Positions 26,612-35,386 of a DNA stretch of 36,709 bases are shown here, piece after piece. The translations under genes were made by a program, and so were the position numbers. The first letter of the stretch is position 1, and the number at the start of each line of letters is the position of its first letter. The stretch comes from Candidatus Levyibacteriota bacterium (lineage in GTDB: Bacteria; Patescibacteriota; Microgenomatia; Levybacterales; UBA12049), in the NCBI GenBank assembly GCA_016217835.1, contig JACRFQ010000017.1:1-36709 (forward strand), given 5' to 3'. The notes beneath the pieces are model-generated. The model saw only the letters and a program-made list of their open reading frames with translations. It was not told where the DNA came from and searched no databases.

Positions 26612-27481
26612 ATGACAAAAGATTATTATCAAACATTAGGAGTTACTAAGGGAGCATCTGAAACAGAGATTAAAAAAGCTTATAGAAAGCTTGCTTTGCA
26701 GTATCATCCCGACAGAAATAAGGGAGATAAGGAATTGGAAAAAAAATTTAAAGAAGTTACCAAAGCTTACGAAGTTTTATCAGATCCTTCTAAAAGGCAA
26801 ACTTATGATCAGTTTGGTGAGGCTGCTTTTGAGCAAGGTGGGCCTGGAGCAGGCGGACCTTTTGGAGGGGCGGGCGGACAGTACGGTCCATTTACTTACA
26901 CTTATTCATCAGGGGGACAGGGGGGTTTTGATTTTGGCGGATTTTCAGACCCGTTTGATATTTTTGAGCAGTTTTTTGGCGGAGGAAATCCTTTTGGCAG
27001 AGCGCAGAGGCGGCCGACTTATTCTTTAACCATTTCTTTTATGGACGCGGTTAAAGGAGCAACTAAAAAAGTAAATTTAGGCGGGAAAGTTCAAACCATA
27101 AAAATTCCTGCAGGCGTAAATGAGGGATCAAGAATAAGATTTGGAGATGCAGAAATTGTAATTGATGTAATTGCCGATAAAAAATTTAAAAGAGAAGGTT
27201 ATGACATTGTTTCAGAGCTTGAACTTTCTTTCCCCCAAGCGGCACTTGGAGATGAAGTGCAAGTTCAAACAGTTCAAGGAATTGTAAAAATAAAAATTCC
27301 GCAAGGTACTCAACCCGAAACCTTGATAAGGCTAAGAGGAAAAGGCGTAAAAATGTTAAGAGGCTCGGGGTTTGGAGATCATTATGTTAAAATAAAAATT
27401 GTAATCCCAAAAAATTTAACAGGAAAACAAAAAGAATTATTAAAAGAATTTGACGGGCAAAAAAAATCCGGCTGGTTTTAA
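26612..27481 (+). CDS. dnaJ: DnaJ/CbpA-type J-domain co-chaperone (no zinc finger)
   Basis: A J domain at residues 3-70 carries the catalytic HPD at 32-34. A Gly/Phe-rich region follows (about 75-135) and then the C-terminal beta domains from '[22 protein letters not shown]'. No CxxCxGxG motif occurs, so this is a class II (CbpA/Sis1-like) protein of 289 residues rather than a full DnaJ. It lies after dnaK and is the only J protein in the operon, so it probably serves as the main DnaJ of this organism. Confidence 0.92.
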   Translation: MTKDYYQTLGVTKGASETEIKKAYRKLALQYHPDRNKGDKELEKKFKEVTKAYEVLSDPSKRQTYDQFGEAAFEQGGPGAGGPFGGAGGQYGPFTYTYSSGGQGGFDFGGFSDPFDIFEQFFGGGNPFGRAQRRPTYSLTISFMDAVKGATKKVNLGGKVQTIKIPAGVNEGSRIRFGDAEIVIDVIADKKFKREGYDIVSELELSFPQAALGDEVQVQTVQGIVKIKIPQGTQPETLIRLRGKGVKMLRGSGFGDHYVKIKIVIPKNLTGKQKELLKEFDGQKKSGWF

Positions 27482-27516
27482 TTTGATTTCCTTATATTTT
27501 GTGAGATGATTTATTT

Positions 27517-28740
27517 ATGAAATCAAATAATTCTAATCAAACAATTCCACAACCAATTTCTCCAGCATCTCAACAAAATCAACAAGTGCAACAAATAGAT
27601 AAGATTAAATCATTAAAAACAAAATGGATTTTATTAGGAGGATTTATTGTTATTGTTTCATTAATATTAATAGGCGGTTTTTTGTTTATTCAATTTAAAA
27701 ATGGACCACCCAAAAAAGAAATAATAACTAAAACTTTTAAGACAAATCTTGCCTTTGTTGAAGCTCCTGTCCAAACACTATTATTCAGGGAAATAAATGA
27801 AGACGAAGATTTAAAAACCATTGAGGGTGGGTTTCCAATCTTGTTGCCTATAAATATAGTTGATTCAAATAGTATAAATCCAATACCAAGTTTTGAATTA
27901 GAAGTTTATTCTTTTTCAAAAGGAAAAACTATAAATACTGGAAATATCATTCAAGCATTGGGTGCGGCTGTAGGTTTTGGTAATACACATCCGCTTGCTT
28001 CTTATAACTTTAAATATACAGCTTATATTGATAACCAAAATAACATCAGGCTTTTGGATAATGACTCTTTAAAAAGCATGTTAGTGGCAAATATAAATAA
28101 AAGTACAGAAGTTTTTATCACAGATTGGTCACCCGATAGCAGATATTTAATATATTTCCTCTTTACTGGAAGTTTTCAAGGAGGAATAAGTTTTGAAGGA
28201 CCTAATTTAGAGTATTTTTCGTATAATTTGGAAACTAAGGAAACAAAACGATTGCCGATTGATTTTTATGGTTCATTTATAAATAATAAAGAAATTCTGT
28301 CTAAGCCCACAAATGATAAAAATAGTTTTGTTAGTTTGAATATTGAAAATTTTAAATTTAACCTAATACAAATAAATGATGTTCAATACGGCAATTTTTC
28401 AATTACAAAAGACGGTAAATTTTGGGCTTTCCAAAAATATATTAATTCCCAATGGGAATTGTTTTATGCACAATTTCCACAAAGCAATGTTAATCGTTTT
28501 ATTATTGGAGGTACAACCCCATTAATATCTCCGCAGGGAACAAATGTAGCTTATGTTAAAAACGATTCAGTTTGGATCTATAGTGCTAAAACTAAACAGA
28601 GCATTAAATATTTCGATGGTAGAGCTGTGCAATGGCTAAACGAAAATATACTAATAATTAATTCGAATTACTCATCGGGAACAGATGGGGATTTTTATAT
28701 TTTAAATCTAAACTCAAATTCAAAAGAAAAAATAAAATAG
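27517..28740 (+). CDS. Anchored beta-propeller-like protein
   Basis: A 407-residue protein with a Gln/Asn/Pro-rich cytoplasmic start, a transmembrane helix (about residues 36-58) and a long extracytoplasmic region. Repeated strands such as 'TDWSPDSRYLIYFLF', 'ITKDGKFWAFQKY', 'LISPQGTNVAYVKNDSVWIY' and 'DGRAVQWLNENILIIN' have the spacing of TolB/WD40-like propeller blades. No catalytic residues can be suggested. It stands between dnaJ and the membrane Clp-like pair but its own 5' region differs, so it may be a separate transcription unit. Confidence 0.65.
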   Translation: MKSNNSNQTIPQPISPASQQNQQVQQIDKIKSLKTKWILLGGFIVIVSLILIGGFLFIQFKNGPPKKEIITKTFKTNLAFVEAPVQTLLFREINEDEDLKTIEGGFPILLPINIVDSNSINPIPSFELEVYSFSKGKTINTGNIIQALGAAVGFGNTHPLASYNFKYTAYIDNQNNIRLLDNDSLKSMLVANINKSTEVFITDWSPDSRYLIYFLFTGSFQGGISFEGPNLEYFSYNLETKETKRLPIDFYGSFINNKEILSKPTNDKNSFVSLNIENFKFNLIQINDVQYGNFSITKDGKFWAFQKYINSQWELFYAQFPQSNVNRFIIGGTTPLISPQGTNVAYVKNDSVWIYSAKTKQSIKYFDGRAVQWLNENILIINSNYSSGTDGDFYILNLNSNSKEKIK

Positions 28741-28820
28741 ATTCTATCATCGTTCATTCTACGGAGCGGGAATTTAATTGCAAAAACCCCTCAAATCCCC
28801 TAAACTTAAATTAGGTTATT

Positions 28821-29156
28821 ATGAGCATAATTCTATTGCCTTTTTACATTTTAAAATTCTGGTATTTGGAAGCGCCAATAAATCTTTTGAAATATTTTTT
28901 TCATTTAAATAAAGCTTTTTTTCATCTTTTTTCACTTCCTTTAATGCTAAGGACCTTTTTTAAACCCTGGAAAAATGAATACCGTGAAGGACTTATTAAA
29001 TTTTCTATTTTTATGGGTATGGCGTTTAAAAGCATTTTTATTATTGCCGATATTTTCCTTTTTTTATTTTTGCTTTTACTTGAAGTAGTTTTATTTATGG
29101 GATTTTTAGCCTGGCCAATAATAACTTTTTATATGTTGTTTGTTAAATTAATATGA
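28821..29156 (+). CDS. Small membrane protein coupled to the Clp-like gene
   Basis: A 111-residue protein with two strongly hydrophobic segments (about residues 62-82 and 84-108) and a membrane-hugging amphipathic N-terminus rich in Phe/Leu/His. Function unknown. Its TGA overlaps the ATG of the Clp-like gene (ATGA, 29153-29156), so the two are translationally coupled and may form one membrane complex. The motif 'LPLMLRTFFKPWKNEYREG' is the most distinctive part. Confidence 0.65.
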   Translation: MSIILLPFYILKFWYLEAPINLLKYFFHLNKAFFHLFSLPLMLRTFFKPWKNEYREGLIKFSIFMGMAFKSIFIIADIFLFLFLLLLEVVLFMGFLAWPIITFYMLFVKLI

Positions 29157-31531
29157 AAGAATTTGCCTTATTTTATTTTTGGTACGAAAAATTCTTATTT
29201 AAAATTTTAAGAATTAGCATATTTGTTGTGCTTTTTGTCCTTTCAATTCTTTCTCTTGTTAATAAAGTTTATCCAAATATTCCTCTTTTTATTTTCTCGC
29301 TTTATTTAATGCTTGAAGTTTTTGTTGTTTATAAAATTTCAAGATTAATACCTCAAATTGAAGTATCAAAAAATACATCAAATCCTTTAGATTCTTTTAC
29401 GCTTGAAGCTTTAGGAATTTTTAACAGCAGTTTAAATTCACAAGGTTTGATAAAAGAATTATTAAATCTTTCTCAAATAAGTTTTATTGTGGCAAAAACA
29501 GACGGGGAGCGTAAAAATATCCAAATTTTAGAAATTGATAAAAAAATAATGGCAGGTAAAGCTTTGGAGCTTGCTAAAGAATTAAATGGAAAATTTGTAA
29601 CAACCTCTGATTTATTTGTTGCTTATCTTTTGTTAACAGAAGATAAAACCAAATTTTTATTCAATAAAAAACTAAAACAAGAAGATATTAAAAATATTTT
29701 ACTTTGGACAAGAGAAAGCTATTCAAAAGAAGAAAATCCTAAGGGTCAGGATTTAACATTTGCGGGCGAGGGAATTGCCGAGAGTTGGGTCTATGGCTGG
29801 ACAATAGAAACAGCCAAATACATGCTTGATTTATCAAGGCAATTTTTAAGTGAAAAGCAATTAAAGCCAACCGGCAGAAAAGATGAATATGCGCAGCTTG
29901 TTGAAGCATTATCAAAAGGGGCAAGTGCAATTCTAGTTGGAGACGAAGGATCAGGTAAGGAATCGGCGGTAAAAGAATTGGCAATTCAGAGTTTTTCAGG
30001 CAATTTTACCGGTAATCTTTTTCATCAAAAAATTTATCAATTAATGGTTGACGCTTTTATGGCAGGGGCAGAAAGCCAGGGCGCTTTAGAAGAACGGTTA
30101 AATAGTCTGGTTGCAGAAGTTTCGCATTCAGGAAATACGATTATTTATATTCCTGAATTTCAAAACATAATGGGAAGCTCTTCGTTCCATTTGGATATTT
30201 CAGGTGCTTTAATTCCTTACCTTAAAAACGGCTCAATAAGAATTATTGCCGCAGTAACACCCGGCGCTTATAAACAATTTATCGAACCAATGCATTCTTT
30301 GTTAGATTCATTTTCTGTAATTGATTTCAAAGAACCAAAAAGAGCAGATGTTTTGAGCATGTTATTTAAAAAAGCCGATGAAATTGAAGCTAAAAATGGT
30401 GTTATCTTAACTTATAAAGCAATGCTTGCGGCTTGTGATTATGCTAATAAATATGTAAAAGAAAAAGTAATGCCGGGGAGCGCCGTAACGCTTTTGGATG
30501 ATAGCGCAAATGCGGTAAGATTAAAAGGCAAAAAACTCGTAGAAGAACAGGATATCTTAGATCAGGTTAAGAAAAAAACCAGCGTTTCGGTTGGCGAGCC
30601 AAAACCGATTGAAAAAACGCTGCTTTTAAATTTAGAAAATGAACTTCATAAAAGAATAGTTGGGCAAAATGAAGCAGTCTCAGGGTTAGCGCAATCTATC
30701 AGAAGACTTCGAGCAGGGCTTTCAACTCCTACAAAACCGATCTCTTTTTTATTTTTAGGTCCAACAGGCGTTGGAAAAACCGAAACAGCAAAAGCTTTGG
30801 CAGATGTATATTTTGGCAATAGCGCAAGGCTTGTCAGGGTTGATATGAGTGAGTTTTCAGGAGACGACGGTATGAGAAGATTATTGGGTTCGGGTCCGGG
30901 GCAGGGCGATGAAAAAGGTCAATTAACAGAACCGGTTTACGATAGTCCGTATTCGCTTGTTTTACTGGATGAATTTGAAAAAGCAGATCAAAAAATTTTG
31001 GATTTATTCCTGCAGGTTTTAGATGACGGAAGGCTTACCGATAATAAAGGGAAAACAGTCTCTTTTGTTAATACAATTATAATTGCCACTTCAAATGCAG
31101 CTTCGGAATTTGTCAGAGAGCAAGTTAGTAAGGGTGTAAGCGTTGATAAGAAGTTTCAAACAGCGCTTTTGGAATTTTTACAAACCAAAGGCATTTTTAA
31201 ACCTGAACTTTTAAATAGATTTGATGATGTAGTTGTCTTTAAACCTTTAATACAGGAAGAGATTGTTCAGGTAGTTAAATTTATGTTAGTAGATGTGACA
31301 AAAAGGTTGACACAAAAAGATATAAAAGTTAATTTTGACGATAAAATCTTAACAAAAATTGCAACCGAAGGTTTTGATAAAAATTTTGGCGCAAGACCGC
31401 TTAATAGGTTCATCCAAGACAAAATTGAAGACCCGATTGCCCAAAAAATGTTAAAAGATGAAATAAAAAGAGGGGATAGTATTGCGGTTAGCGTTGATAC
31501 TTCAAATAATATCTTAATCTCCAAAGCCTAA
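29153..31531 (+). CDS. Membrane-anchored Clp/ClpB-like AAA+ protein with degenerate first ring
   Basis: The 792-residue protein opens with two hydrophobic helices (about 14-36 and 40-62), then a Clp-N-like helical domain (about 75-190) and two AAA+ modules. D2 is intact: GPTGVGKT at 536-543, LLDEFEKA with D606-E607, sensor-1 'IIIATSNA' and sensor-2 FGARPL. D1 looks dead: its P-loop GDEGSGK has Glu270 where Thr/Ser is needed, Walker B reads YIPEF with Pro334 in place of Asp, and the Arg-finger position has Asp385-Ser386. The pore-loop Tyr is also gone in D1 (Ser308) and probably in D2 (GPGQGD, Gln584). It may therefore remodel membrane-linked partners without ordinary substrate threading. No ClpP is visible nearby. 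Membrane attachment is unusual for this family. Confidence 0.8.
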   Translation: MKEFALFYFWYEKFLFKILRISIFVVLFVLSILSLVNKVYPNIPLFIFSLYLMLEVFVVYKISRLIPQIEVSKNTSNPLDSFTLEALGIFNSSLNSQGLIKELLNLSQISFIVAKTDGERKNIQILEIDKKIMAGKALELAKELNGKFVTTSDLFVAYLLLTEDKTKFLFNKKLKQEDIKNILLWTRESYSKEENPKGQDLTFAGEGIAESWVYGWTIETAKYMLDLSRQFLSEKQLKPTGRKDEYAQLVEALSKGASAILVGDEGSGKESAVKELAIQSFSGNFTGNLFHQKIYQLMVDAFMAGAESQGALEERLNSLVAEVSHSGNTIIYIPEFQNIMGSSSFHLDISGALIPYLKNGSIRIIAAVTPGAYKQFIEPMHSLLDSFSVIDFKEPKRADVLSMLFKKADEIEAKNGVILTYKAMLAACDYANKYVKEKVMPGSAVTLLDDSANAVRLKGKKLVEEQDILDQVKKKTSVSVGEPKPIEKTLLLNLENELHKRIVGQNEAVSGLAQSIRRLRAGLSTPTKPISFLFLGPTGVGKTETAKALADVYFGNSARLVRVDMSEFSGDDGMRRLLGSGPGQGDEKGQLTEPVYDSPYSLVLLDEFEKADQKILDLFLQVLDDGRLTDNKGKTVSFVNTIIIATSNAASEFVREQVSKGVSVDKKFQTALLEFLQTKGIFKPELLNRFDDVVVFKPLIQEEIVQVVKFMLVDVTKRLTQKDIKVNFDDKILTKIATEGFDKNFGARPLNRFIQDKIEDPIAQKMLKDEIKRGDSIAVSVDTSNNILISKA

Positions 31532-31539
31532 GTAGTACC

Positions 31540-31565
31540 TAGCTTATTGAAGCTAGCTGAGTTTT
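31540..31565 (+). terminator. Possible terminator after the Clp-like gene
   Basis: TAGCTT/AAGCTA with a 4-nt loop (31540-31555), followed a few bases later by GTTTT. It is a weak hairpin and overlaps the -35 of the nusA promoter. Confidence 0.35.
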
Positions 31566-31575
31566 CTGCTATACT
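31547..31575 (+). promoter_or_regulatory. nusA promoter, near-leaderless
   Basis: TTGAAG (31547-31552), 17 bp, TATACT (31570-31575). Nine bases separate the -10 from the nusA ATG, so the leader is predicted to be about 0-3 nt. Confidence 0.6.
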
Positions 31576-31584
31576 TATCCGACT

Positions 31585-32796
31585 ATGCCAGCAATACAAA
31601 GAAGTGAATTTGCCCTAGCCCTAAATCAGGTCTCAAACGAAAGAGGCCTTGACCCAGAAATTGTTTTAGAAACTGTCAGAAACGCAATTTTGGCAGCTTA
31701 CAGAAAAGATCACCCTGATTCTTTAATTGAAGAATATACAGCAGTTTTGGATTCAAATACAGGTGAAGCTAAAATTTTCCATAAAGACGAAGATGTTACG
31801 CCTCCAGGGTTTGGAAGAATTGCAGCTCAAACCGCAAAACAGGTAATTTTACAAAAAATCAGAGAAAAAGAAAAAGAAGCTATAATTTCCGATTTCAAAC
31901 TTAAATTAGGCACAATTGCAAACGGAATGGTGCTAAGATTTGCAGGCCCAAATGTAATTATTGATGTTGGTAAAACCGAAGCAATAATGCCTCCAAGCGA
32001 GCAAATCCAAAATGAAAAATATCATTTAAATCAAAGATTAACGGTTTATATTTCGGAAATTAAAGAAGGAATAAAAGGGGAAGAAGTTGTTGTTTCAAGA
32101 GCCTCAAACGGGCTTTTAGAAGGACTTTTTAAAAGAGAAGTTCCCGAAGTTGCTCAGGGAGCAGTTGAAATAAAAGCAATTGTCAGAGAGCCGGGCAACA
32201 GAAGCAAAGTTGCGGTTGCTTCAACTCAACCAGGCATTGATCCGGTTGGAAGTTGCGTTGGCCAAAGGGGAGTAAGGGTTCAGGCAATAATTCAGGAATT
32301 TTTGGGAATTGAAAAAATCGATATTATTCAATGGCAGGAAACCCCAAAAAATTATATAGCTCAAGCTTTGTCTCCTGCAAAAGAATTAAAAGTTGAAGTT
32401 GACGAAAAAGAAAAAGTAGCAAAGGTTAGTGTTGCTCCCGAAGAACTTTCTTTGGCAATCGGCAGGGAAGGACAAAATGTCAGACTTGCTTCAAAATTAA
32501 CAGGTTACAGGATTGAAATAGAAGGCGATGAAAAATTAGCCAAAATTCCGGCAGAAGAAGCGGAAAAACCCTCCTCCGCTAAAGCTCCCGCTTCGCAGCG
32601 AGGCGAGTCGGAAGGGCAAGACCAAAAAGGGGTAAAAGAGGAAGAATTAGCAAAAGAAGCTTTGGAAGTTTCGGATTTGGCAGAAAAAGTAGAAGCCGAG
32701 AAACCTCAAGATTTAGGGGAAGAGGTAACAGAAGTTGCCCAAAGTGTAGAAGCTTTAAAAGAAGAAGCTAAAGAGAATAAAGATAAGGACAAGTAA
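31585..32796 (+). CDS. nusA: Transcription termination/antitermination factor NusA
   Basis: A 403-residue protein with the NusA order: N-terminal RNAP-binding domain ('ALALNQVSNERGLDPEIVLETVRNAILAAYRKD'), S1 domain (about 105-175; 'GMVLRFAGPNVIIDVGKTEAIMP'), and two KH domains (about 205-315), with 'GSCVGQRGVRVQAI' and 'LAIGREGQNVRLASKL'. The usual C-terminal acidic repeats are replaced by a Glu/Lys/Ala-rich tail. The tail contains a GC-rich in-frame stretch (32571-32616) unlike the rest of the gene. First of nusA-infB. Confidence 0.95.
   Translation: MPAIQRSEFALALNQVSNERGLDPEIVLETVRNAILAAYRKDHPDSLIEEYTAVLDSNTGEAKIFHKDEDVTPPGFGRIAAQTAKQVILQKIREKEKEAIISDFKLKLGTIANGMVLRFAGPNVIIDVGKTEAIMPPSEQIQNEKYHLNQRLTVYISEIKEGIKGEEVVVSRASNGLLEGLFKREVPEVAQGAVEIKAIVREPGNRSKVAVASTQPGIDPVGSCVGQRGVRVQAIIQEFLGIEKIDIIQWQETPKNYIAQALSPAKELKVEVDEKEKVAKVSVAPEELSLAIGREGQNVRLASKLTGYRIEIEGDEKLAKIPAEEAEKPSSAKAPASQRGESEGQDQKGVKEEELAKEALEVSDLAEKVEAEKPQDLGEEVTEVAQSVEALKEEAKENKDKDK
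32571..32616 (+). repeat. GC-rich palindromic stretch inside the nusA tail
   Basis: CTCCG at one end can pair with CGGAG-like bases at the other, and CGCT-TCGC-AGCG forms an inner hairpin. The encoded residues (SSAKAPASQRGESEG) break the Glu/Lys-rich tail. It looks like a mobile palindromic repeat fixed in frame. Confidence 0.45.
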
Positions 32797-32915
32797 TGAA
32801 AGTTAAATACAATTCTCAATTATCAATTTCTAATTTTCAATGAATATACAATGAAACAATTAAGAAATGAAAATTTAATGAAAATTGTAAATTGTAAATT
32901 AGAAATTAATTCTAT
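32797..32915. repeat. AT-rich spacer with inverted repeat between nusA and infB
   Basis: The 119-bp gap is built of AATTTCTAATTTTCAAT-type units. The 17-bp segment at 32825-32841 is repeated inverted at 32891-32907 with a single mismatch, so the transcript could form a long A/T hairpin. No other signal is seen. Confidence 0.55.
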
Positions 32916-34397
32916 ATGGATAAAAAATCGATTAATGACAATAAAATTAAAGAATTTTACCCGCCGGTAGTTGCGGTTTTAGGTCACGTTGACCACGGAA
33001 AAACCTCACTTTTAGACGCAATCAGAAAAACAACAATTGCAGCAAGAGAACACGGCGGAATTACCCAAAAAATCGGCGCATCCGAAGTTGAAGTCATGCA
33101 TGATGGCAATAAAAGAAAAATTACTTTTATTGATACACCGGGGCATCAGGCATTTTCACAAATGAGAGGCAGGGGAGCCCAAGCTGCAGATATCGGACTT
33201 TTGGTTATATCTTTAGTTGACGGAGTTATGCCTCAAACTGTAGAAAGCATAAATTTATTAAAAAATTCAAAGGTCCCATACATTGTTGTTTTAACAAAAT
33301 CAGATGATCCAAAAAAACTTCCGGATAAAGTAAAACAGCAGTTATTAAAAGAAGAAGTAATGCTTGAAAATTACGGCGGAGATGTTCCGTTTATTGAGGT
33401 TTCTGCAAAAGAAAATATTAACATCAAAGAATTATTGGATTTAATTTTGTTAGTTTACGATTTAAAAAAAGAAGCAAACTTTTACCCTTTTACAAAAACA
33501 GGTACTTTTATGGGTATTGTTATTGAATCAAAACTCGATCAAAAGTCCGGGCCCCGCGCCACAATTGTTGTTAAAAACGGAGTTTTAAAATTAAGAGATG
33601 AAATTTATTCGGAAAAAGAAAAAGGCAGGGTAAGGAATTTAATTTCCGATTCGGGAAAAAATCTCACAGAAGCAAGCGTTGGGCAAGCGGTTGAAGTTTT
33701 AGGGTTTGACGAGGTTCCATCGGTTGGAAGCGTTGTTTCGCACACGCCAAAACTTATAGAAACCTTTGCCTATAAGGATGAGGGACCTCAGGAAGAAAAA
33801 GAAGTTATCTCTCCGTTTGGGCAAGAAGATCAAAACATGCTTTCGGTAGTTTTATGCGCAGATACTCAAGGTTCTTTAGAGGCAATTATAAATTCAATTC
33901 CTGAAAAAGTAAATTTCGTTATGCAAAAAACAGGCGATATTGAAGTTTCGGATGTTTTATTTGCAAAATCAACCGGCTCAATAGTTCTTGGTTTTAATGT
34001 AAAGATTAAACCCGAAATCGCAAAGCTTGCTAAAACCGAAAAAGTTTTAGTTAAAAGTTACACAATTATTTATGAAATGATTGATGAGCTAAGCGACTTT
34101 ATCCAAGGAAAGCTTGAAGCGCTTCAGGAAGAAATTTTAGGCATTGCTAAGGTTTTAGCTAAATTTCCTTTTGATAAAACATTTGTTTTAGGATTAAAAG
34201 TCCAGGAAGGAAGAGTTGCAAAGGGCGATAAAGTAAGATTATTACGCGGAGAAGAAGTGGTTGGCGAAAGCCATATAATTTCTGTTAGAAAAGGCAAAGA
34301 TCAAACCTCAAAAGTAGAAGAAGGCGAGGAGGGAGGAATTATACTCTCCCCTGTCCTTGACTTTACTATAGGAGATATGTTAATATCCCATAGCTAA
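32916..34397 (+). CDS. infB: Translation initiation factor IF-2 (short form)
   Basis: The 493-residue protein starts almost directly at the G domain: VLGHVDHGKTS (G1), REHGGITQKIG (switch I), DTPGHQAF (G3) and SAKEN (G5). The G4 motif reads TKSD rather than the usual NKxD. Domains II-IV follow, ending DFTIGDMLISHS. The N-terminal domains (200-400 residues in most bacteria) are missing, as in other reduced genomes. IF-2 delivers initiator tRNA to the 30S subunit. Located after nusA as in many bacteria. Confidence 0.93.
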   Translation: MDKKSINDNKIKEFYPPVVAVLGHVDHGKTSLLDAIRKTTIAAREHGGITQKIGASEVEVMHDGNKRKITFIDTPGHQAFSQMRGRGAQAADIGLLVISLVDGVMPQTVESINLLKNSKVPYIVVLTKSDDPKKLPDKVKQQLLKEEVMLENYGGDVPFIEVSAKENINIKELLDLILLVYDLKKEANFYPFTKTGTFMGIVIESKLDQKSGPRATIVVKNGVLKLRDEIYSEKEKGRVRNLISDSGKNLTEASVGQAVEVLGFDEVPSVGSVVSHTPKLIETFAYKDEGPQEEKEVISPFGQEDQNMLSVVLCADTQGSLEAIINSIPEKVNFVMQKTGDIEVSDVLFAKSTGSIVLGFNVKIKPEIAKLAKTEKVLVKSYTIIYEMIDELSDFIQGKLEALQEEILGIAKVLAKFPFDKTFVLGLKVQEGRVAKGDKVRLLRGEEVVGESHIISVRKGKDQTSKVEEGEEGGIILSPVLDFTIGDMLISHS

Positions 34398-34401
34398 ACC
34401 C

Positions 34402-34419
34402 ACCTGCCGGCAGGCAGGT
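34402..34419. repeat. Palindromic hairpin ACCTGCC/GGCAGGT after infB
   Basis: A perfect 7-bp stem with loop GGCA, very GC-rich, lying in the 29-bp gap between infB and the DHH-like gene. It lacks a T tract. Similar CCTGCCGGCAGG units are, to my knowledge, dispersed palindromic repeats in many CPR genomes. Confidence 0.55.
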
Positions 34420-34426
34420 ATCACTT

Positions 34427-35344
34427 ATGGATAATTTAACTTTCTCAAAGATAAAAGAAGCAATAGAAAAATATAATAGTATTGCTATTGCAACAAGAAA
34501 AGACCCTAGCGTTGACGAAATGGGAGCCGCACTTTCTTTGTATCTTTCACTTAAAACCACAGGAAAAGCCGTTAGTATTGCAACACCAAGTAATCCCCTG
34601 GTTGAAGTTTCTTCTTTAGTTGGAATAGACGAAGTAAAAACAAATTTAGGTTCGGAAAGCGGAGATTTGGTTGTTTCTTTTCCTTATAAAGAAGGAGAAA
34701 TTGAAAAAGTTTCCTATACAAGAGATGATAATTTTTTAAATATTGTTGTAAAAGCAGGCGAACTGGGACTTGGTTTTTCTGAAAAAGATGTTAAGTTTAC
34801 AAGAGGAGCAGTTGCGCCTGAGCTCCTTTTTGTTATAGGAAGCCCAAGAGTTTCTGATTTAGGAAATCTTTTTGACGTTACAATTTTAAAAGATACAATT
34901 GTTGTGAATATTGATAATAAAGCGGAAAACCAGGGATACGGAGATATTTTAATGGTTTCAGGCAGGCTTTCTTCGGTTTGCGAAGCTATTGCTAATTTAA
35001 TTTTAGGATTAAATCTTAAAATGGATTTAGATATTGCCCAGAACTTAATGCTTGGAATTGCAACTGCTACGGATAATTTCCAAAGCGAACACACCAGCGC
35101 TTTGGCTTTTGAAATGGCAGGAGTGCTTTTAAGACAAGGCGCTTTAAGACCATCTAATTCATTACCAAGGAGAAAATTAAGTGCGAATTTTGAAAATGAT
35201 CAATTTGAAGAAAAAAAAGAAGAGGTAAAACCAAGAGTTCAAAAACAAATCATAGAAGAAATTAAACAGGAACAAAAATCAACCCTAAATCCGCCGGAAG
35301 ACTGGCTCGAGCCAAAAATTTATAAAGGTTCAACAAGCTTTTAG
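34427..35344 (+). CDS. Degenerate DHH-family (NrnA-like) phosphoesterase homologue
   Basis: A 305-residue protein with the DHH layout. The first motif reads KDPSVDEMGAAL (Asp26, Asp30), a form of D-x-D--G-A. The family-defining DHH is replaced by Asp163-Asn164-Lys165 (NIDNKAENQGYGD) where active NrnA proteins have NIDHH--N--FGD. A later 'LMLGIATATDNFQ' corresponds to the G-x-x-x-DT-F motif with Thr-Asp. Two of the metal-binding His residues are thus lost, suggesting a non-catalytic role. In many bacteria nrnA follows nusA-infB-rbfA, which agrees with its place here; rbfA is absent. Confidence 0.7.
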   Translation: MDNLTFSKIKEAIEKYNSIAIATRKDPSVDEMGAALSLYLSLKTTGKAVSIATPSNPLVEVSSLVGIDEVKTNLGSESGDLVVSFPYKEGEIEKVSYTRDDNFLNIVVKAGELGLGFSEKDVKFTRGAVAPELLFVIGSPRVSDLGNLFDVTILKDTIVVNIDNKAENQGYGDILMVSGRLSSVCEAIANLILGLNLKMDLDIAQNLMLGIATATDNFQSEHTSALAFEMAGVLLRQGALRPSNSLPRRKLSANFENDQFEEKKEEVKPRVQKQIIEEIKQEQKSTLNPPEDWLEPKIYKGSTSF

Positions 35345-35346
35345 TA

Positions 35347-35376
35347 TTGACAAACTACCTTATAGTATGCTAATAT
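35347..35376 (+). promoter_or_regulatory. Promoter of the DGR target gene
   Basis: TTGACA (35347-35352), 18 bp, TAATAT (35371-35376) with an extended TGC before the -10 (35368-35370). A strong dedicated promoter, ending 10 bp before the ATG at 35387. Confidence 0.7.
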
Positions 35377-35386
35377 CCTTTTTCAT

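Noticed and set aside
34366-34560. Minus-strand ORF across the infB/DHH junction
   Set aside because: It is antisense to two genes and contains the palindromic hairpin; no domain is visible.
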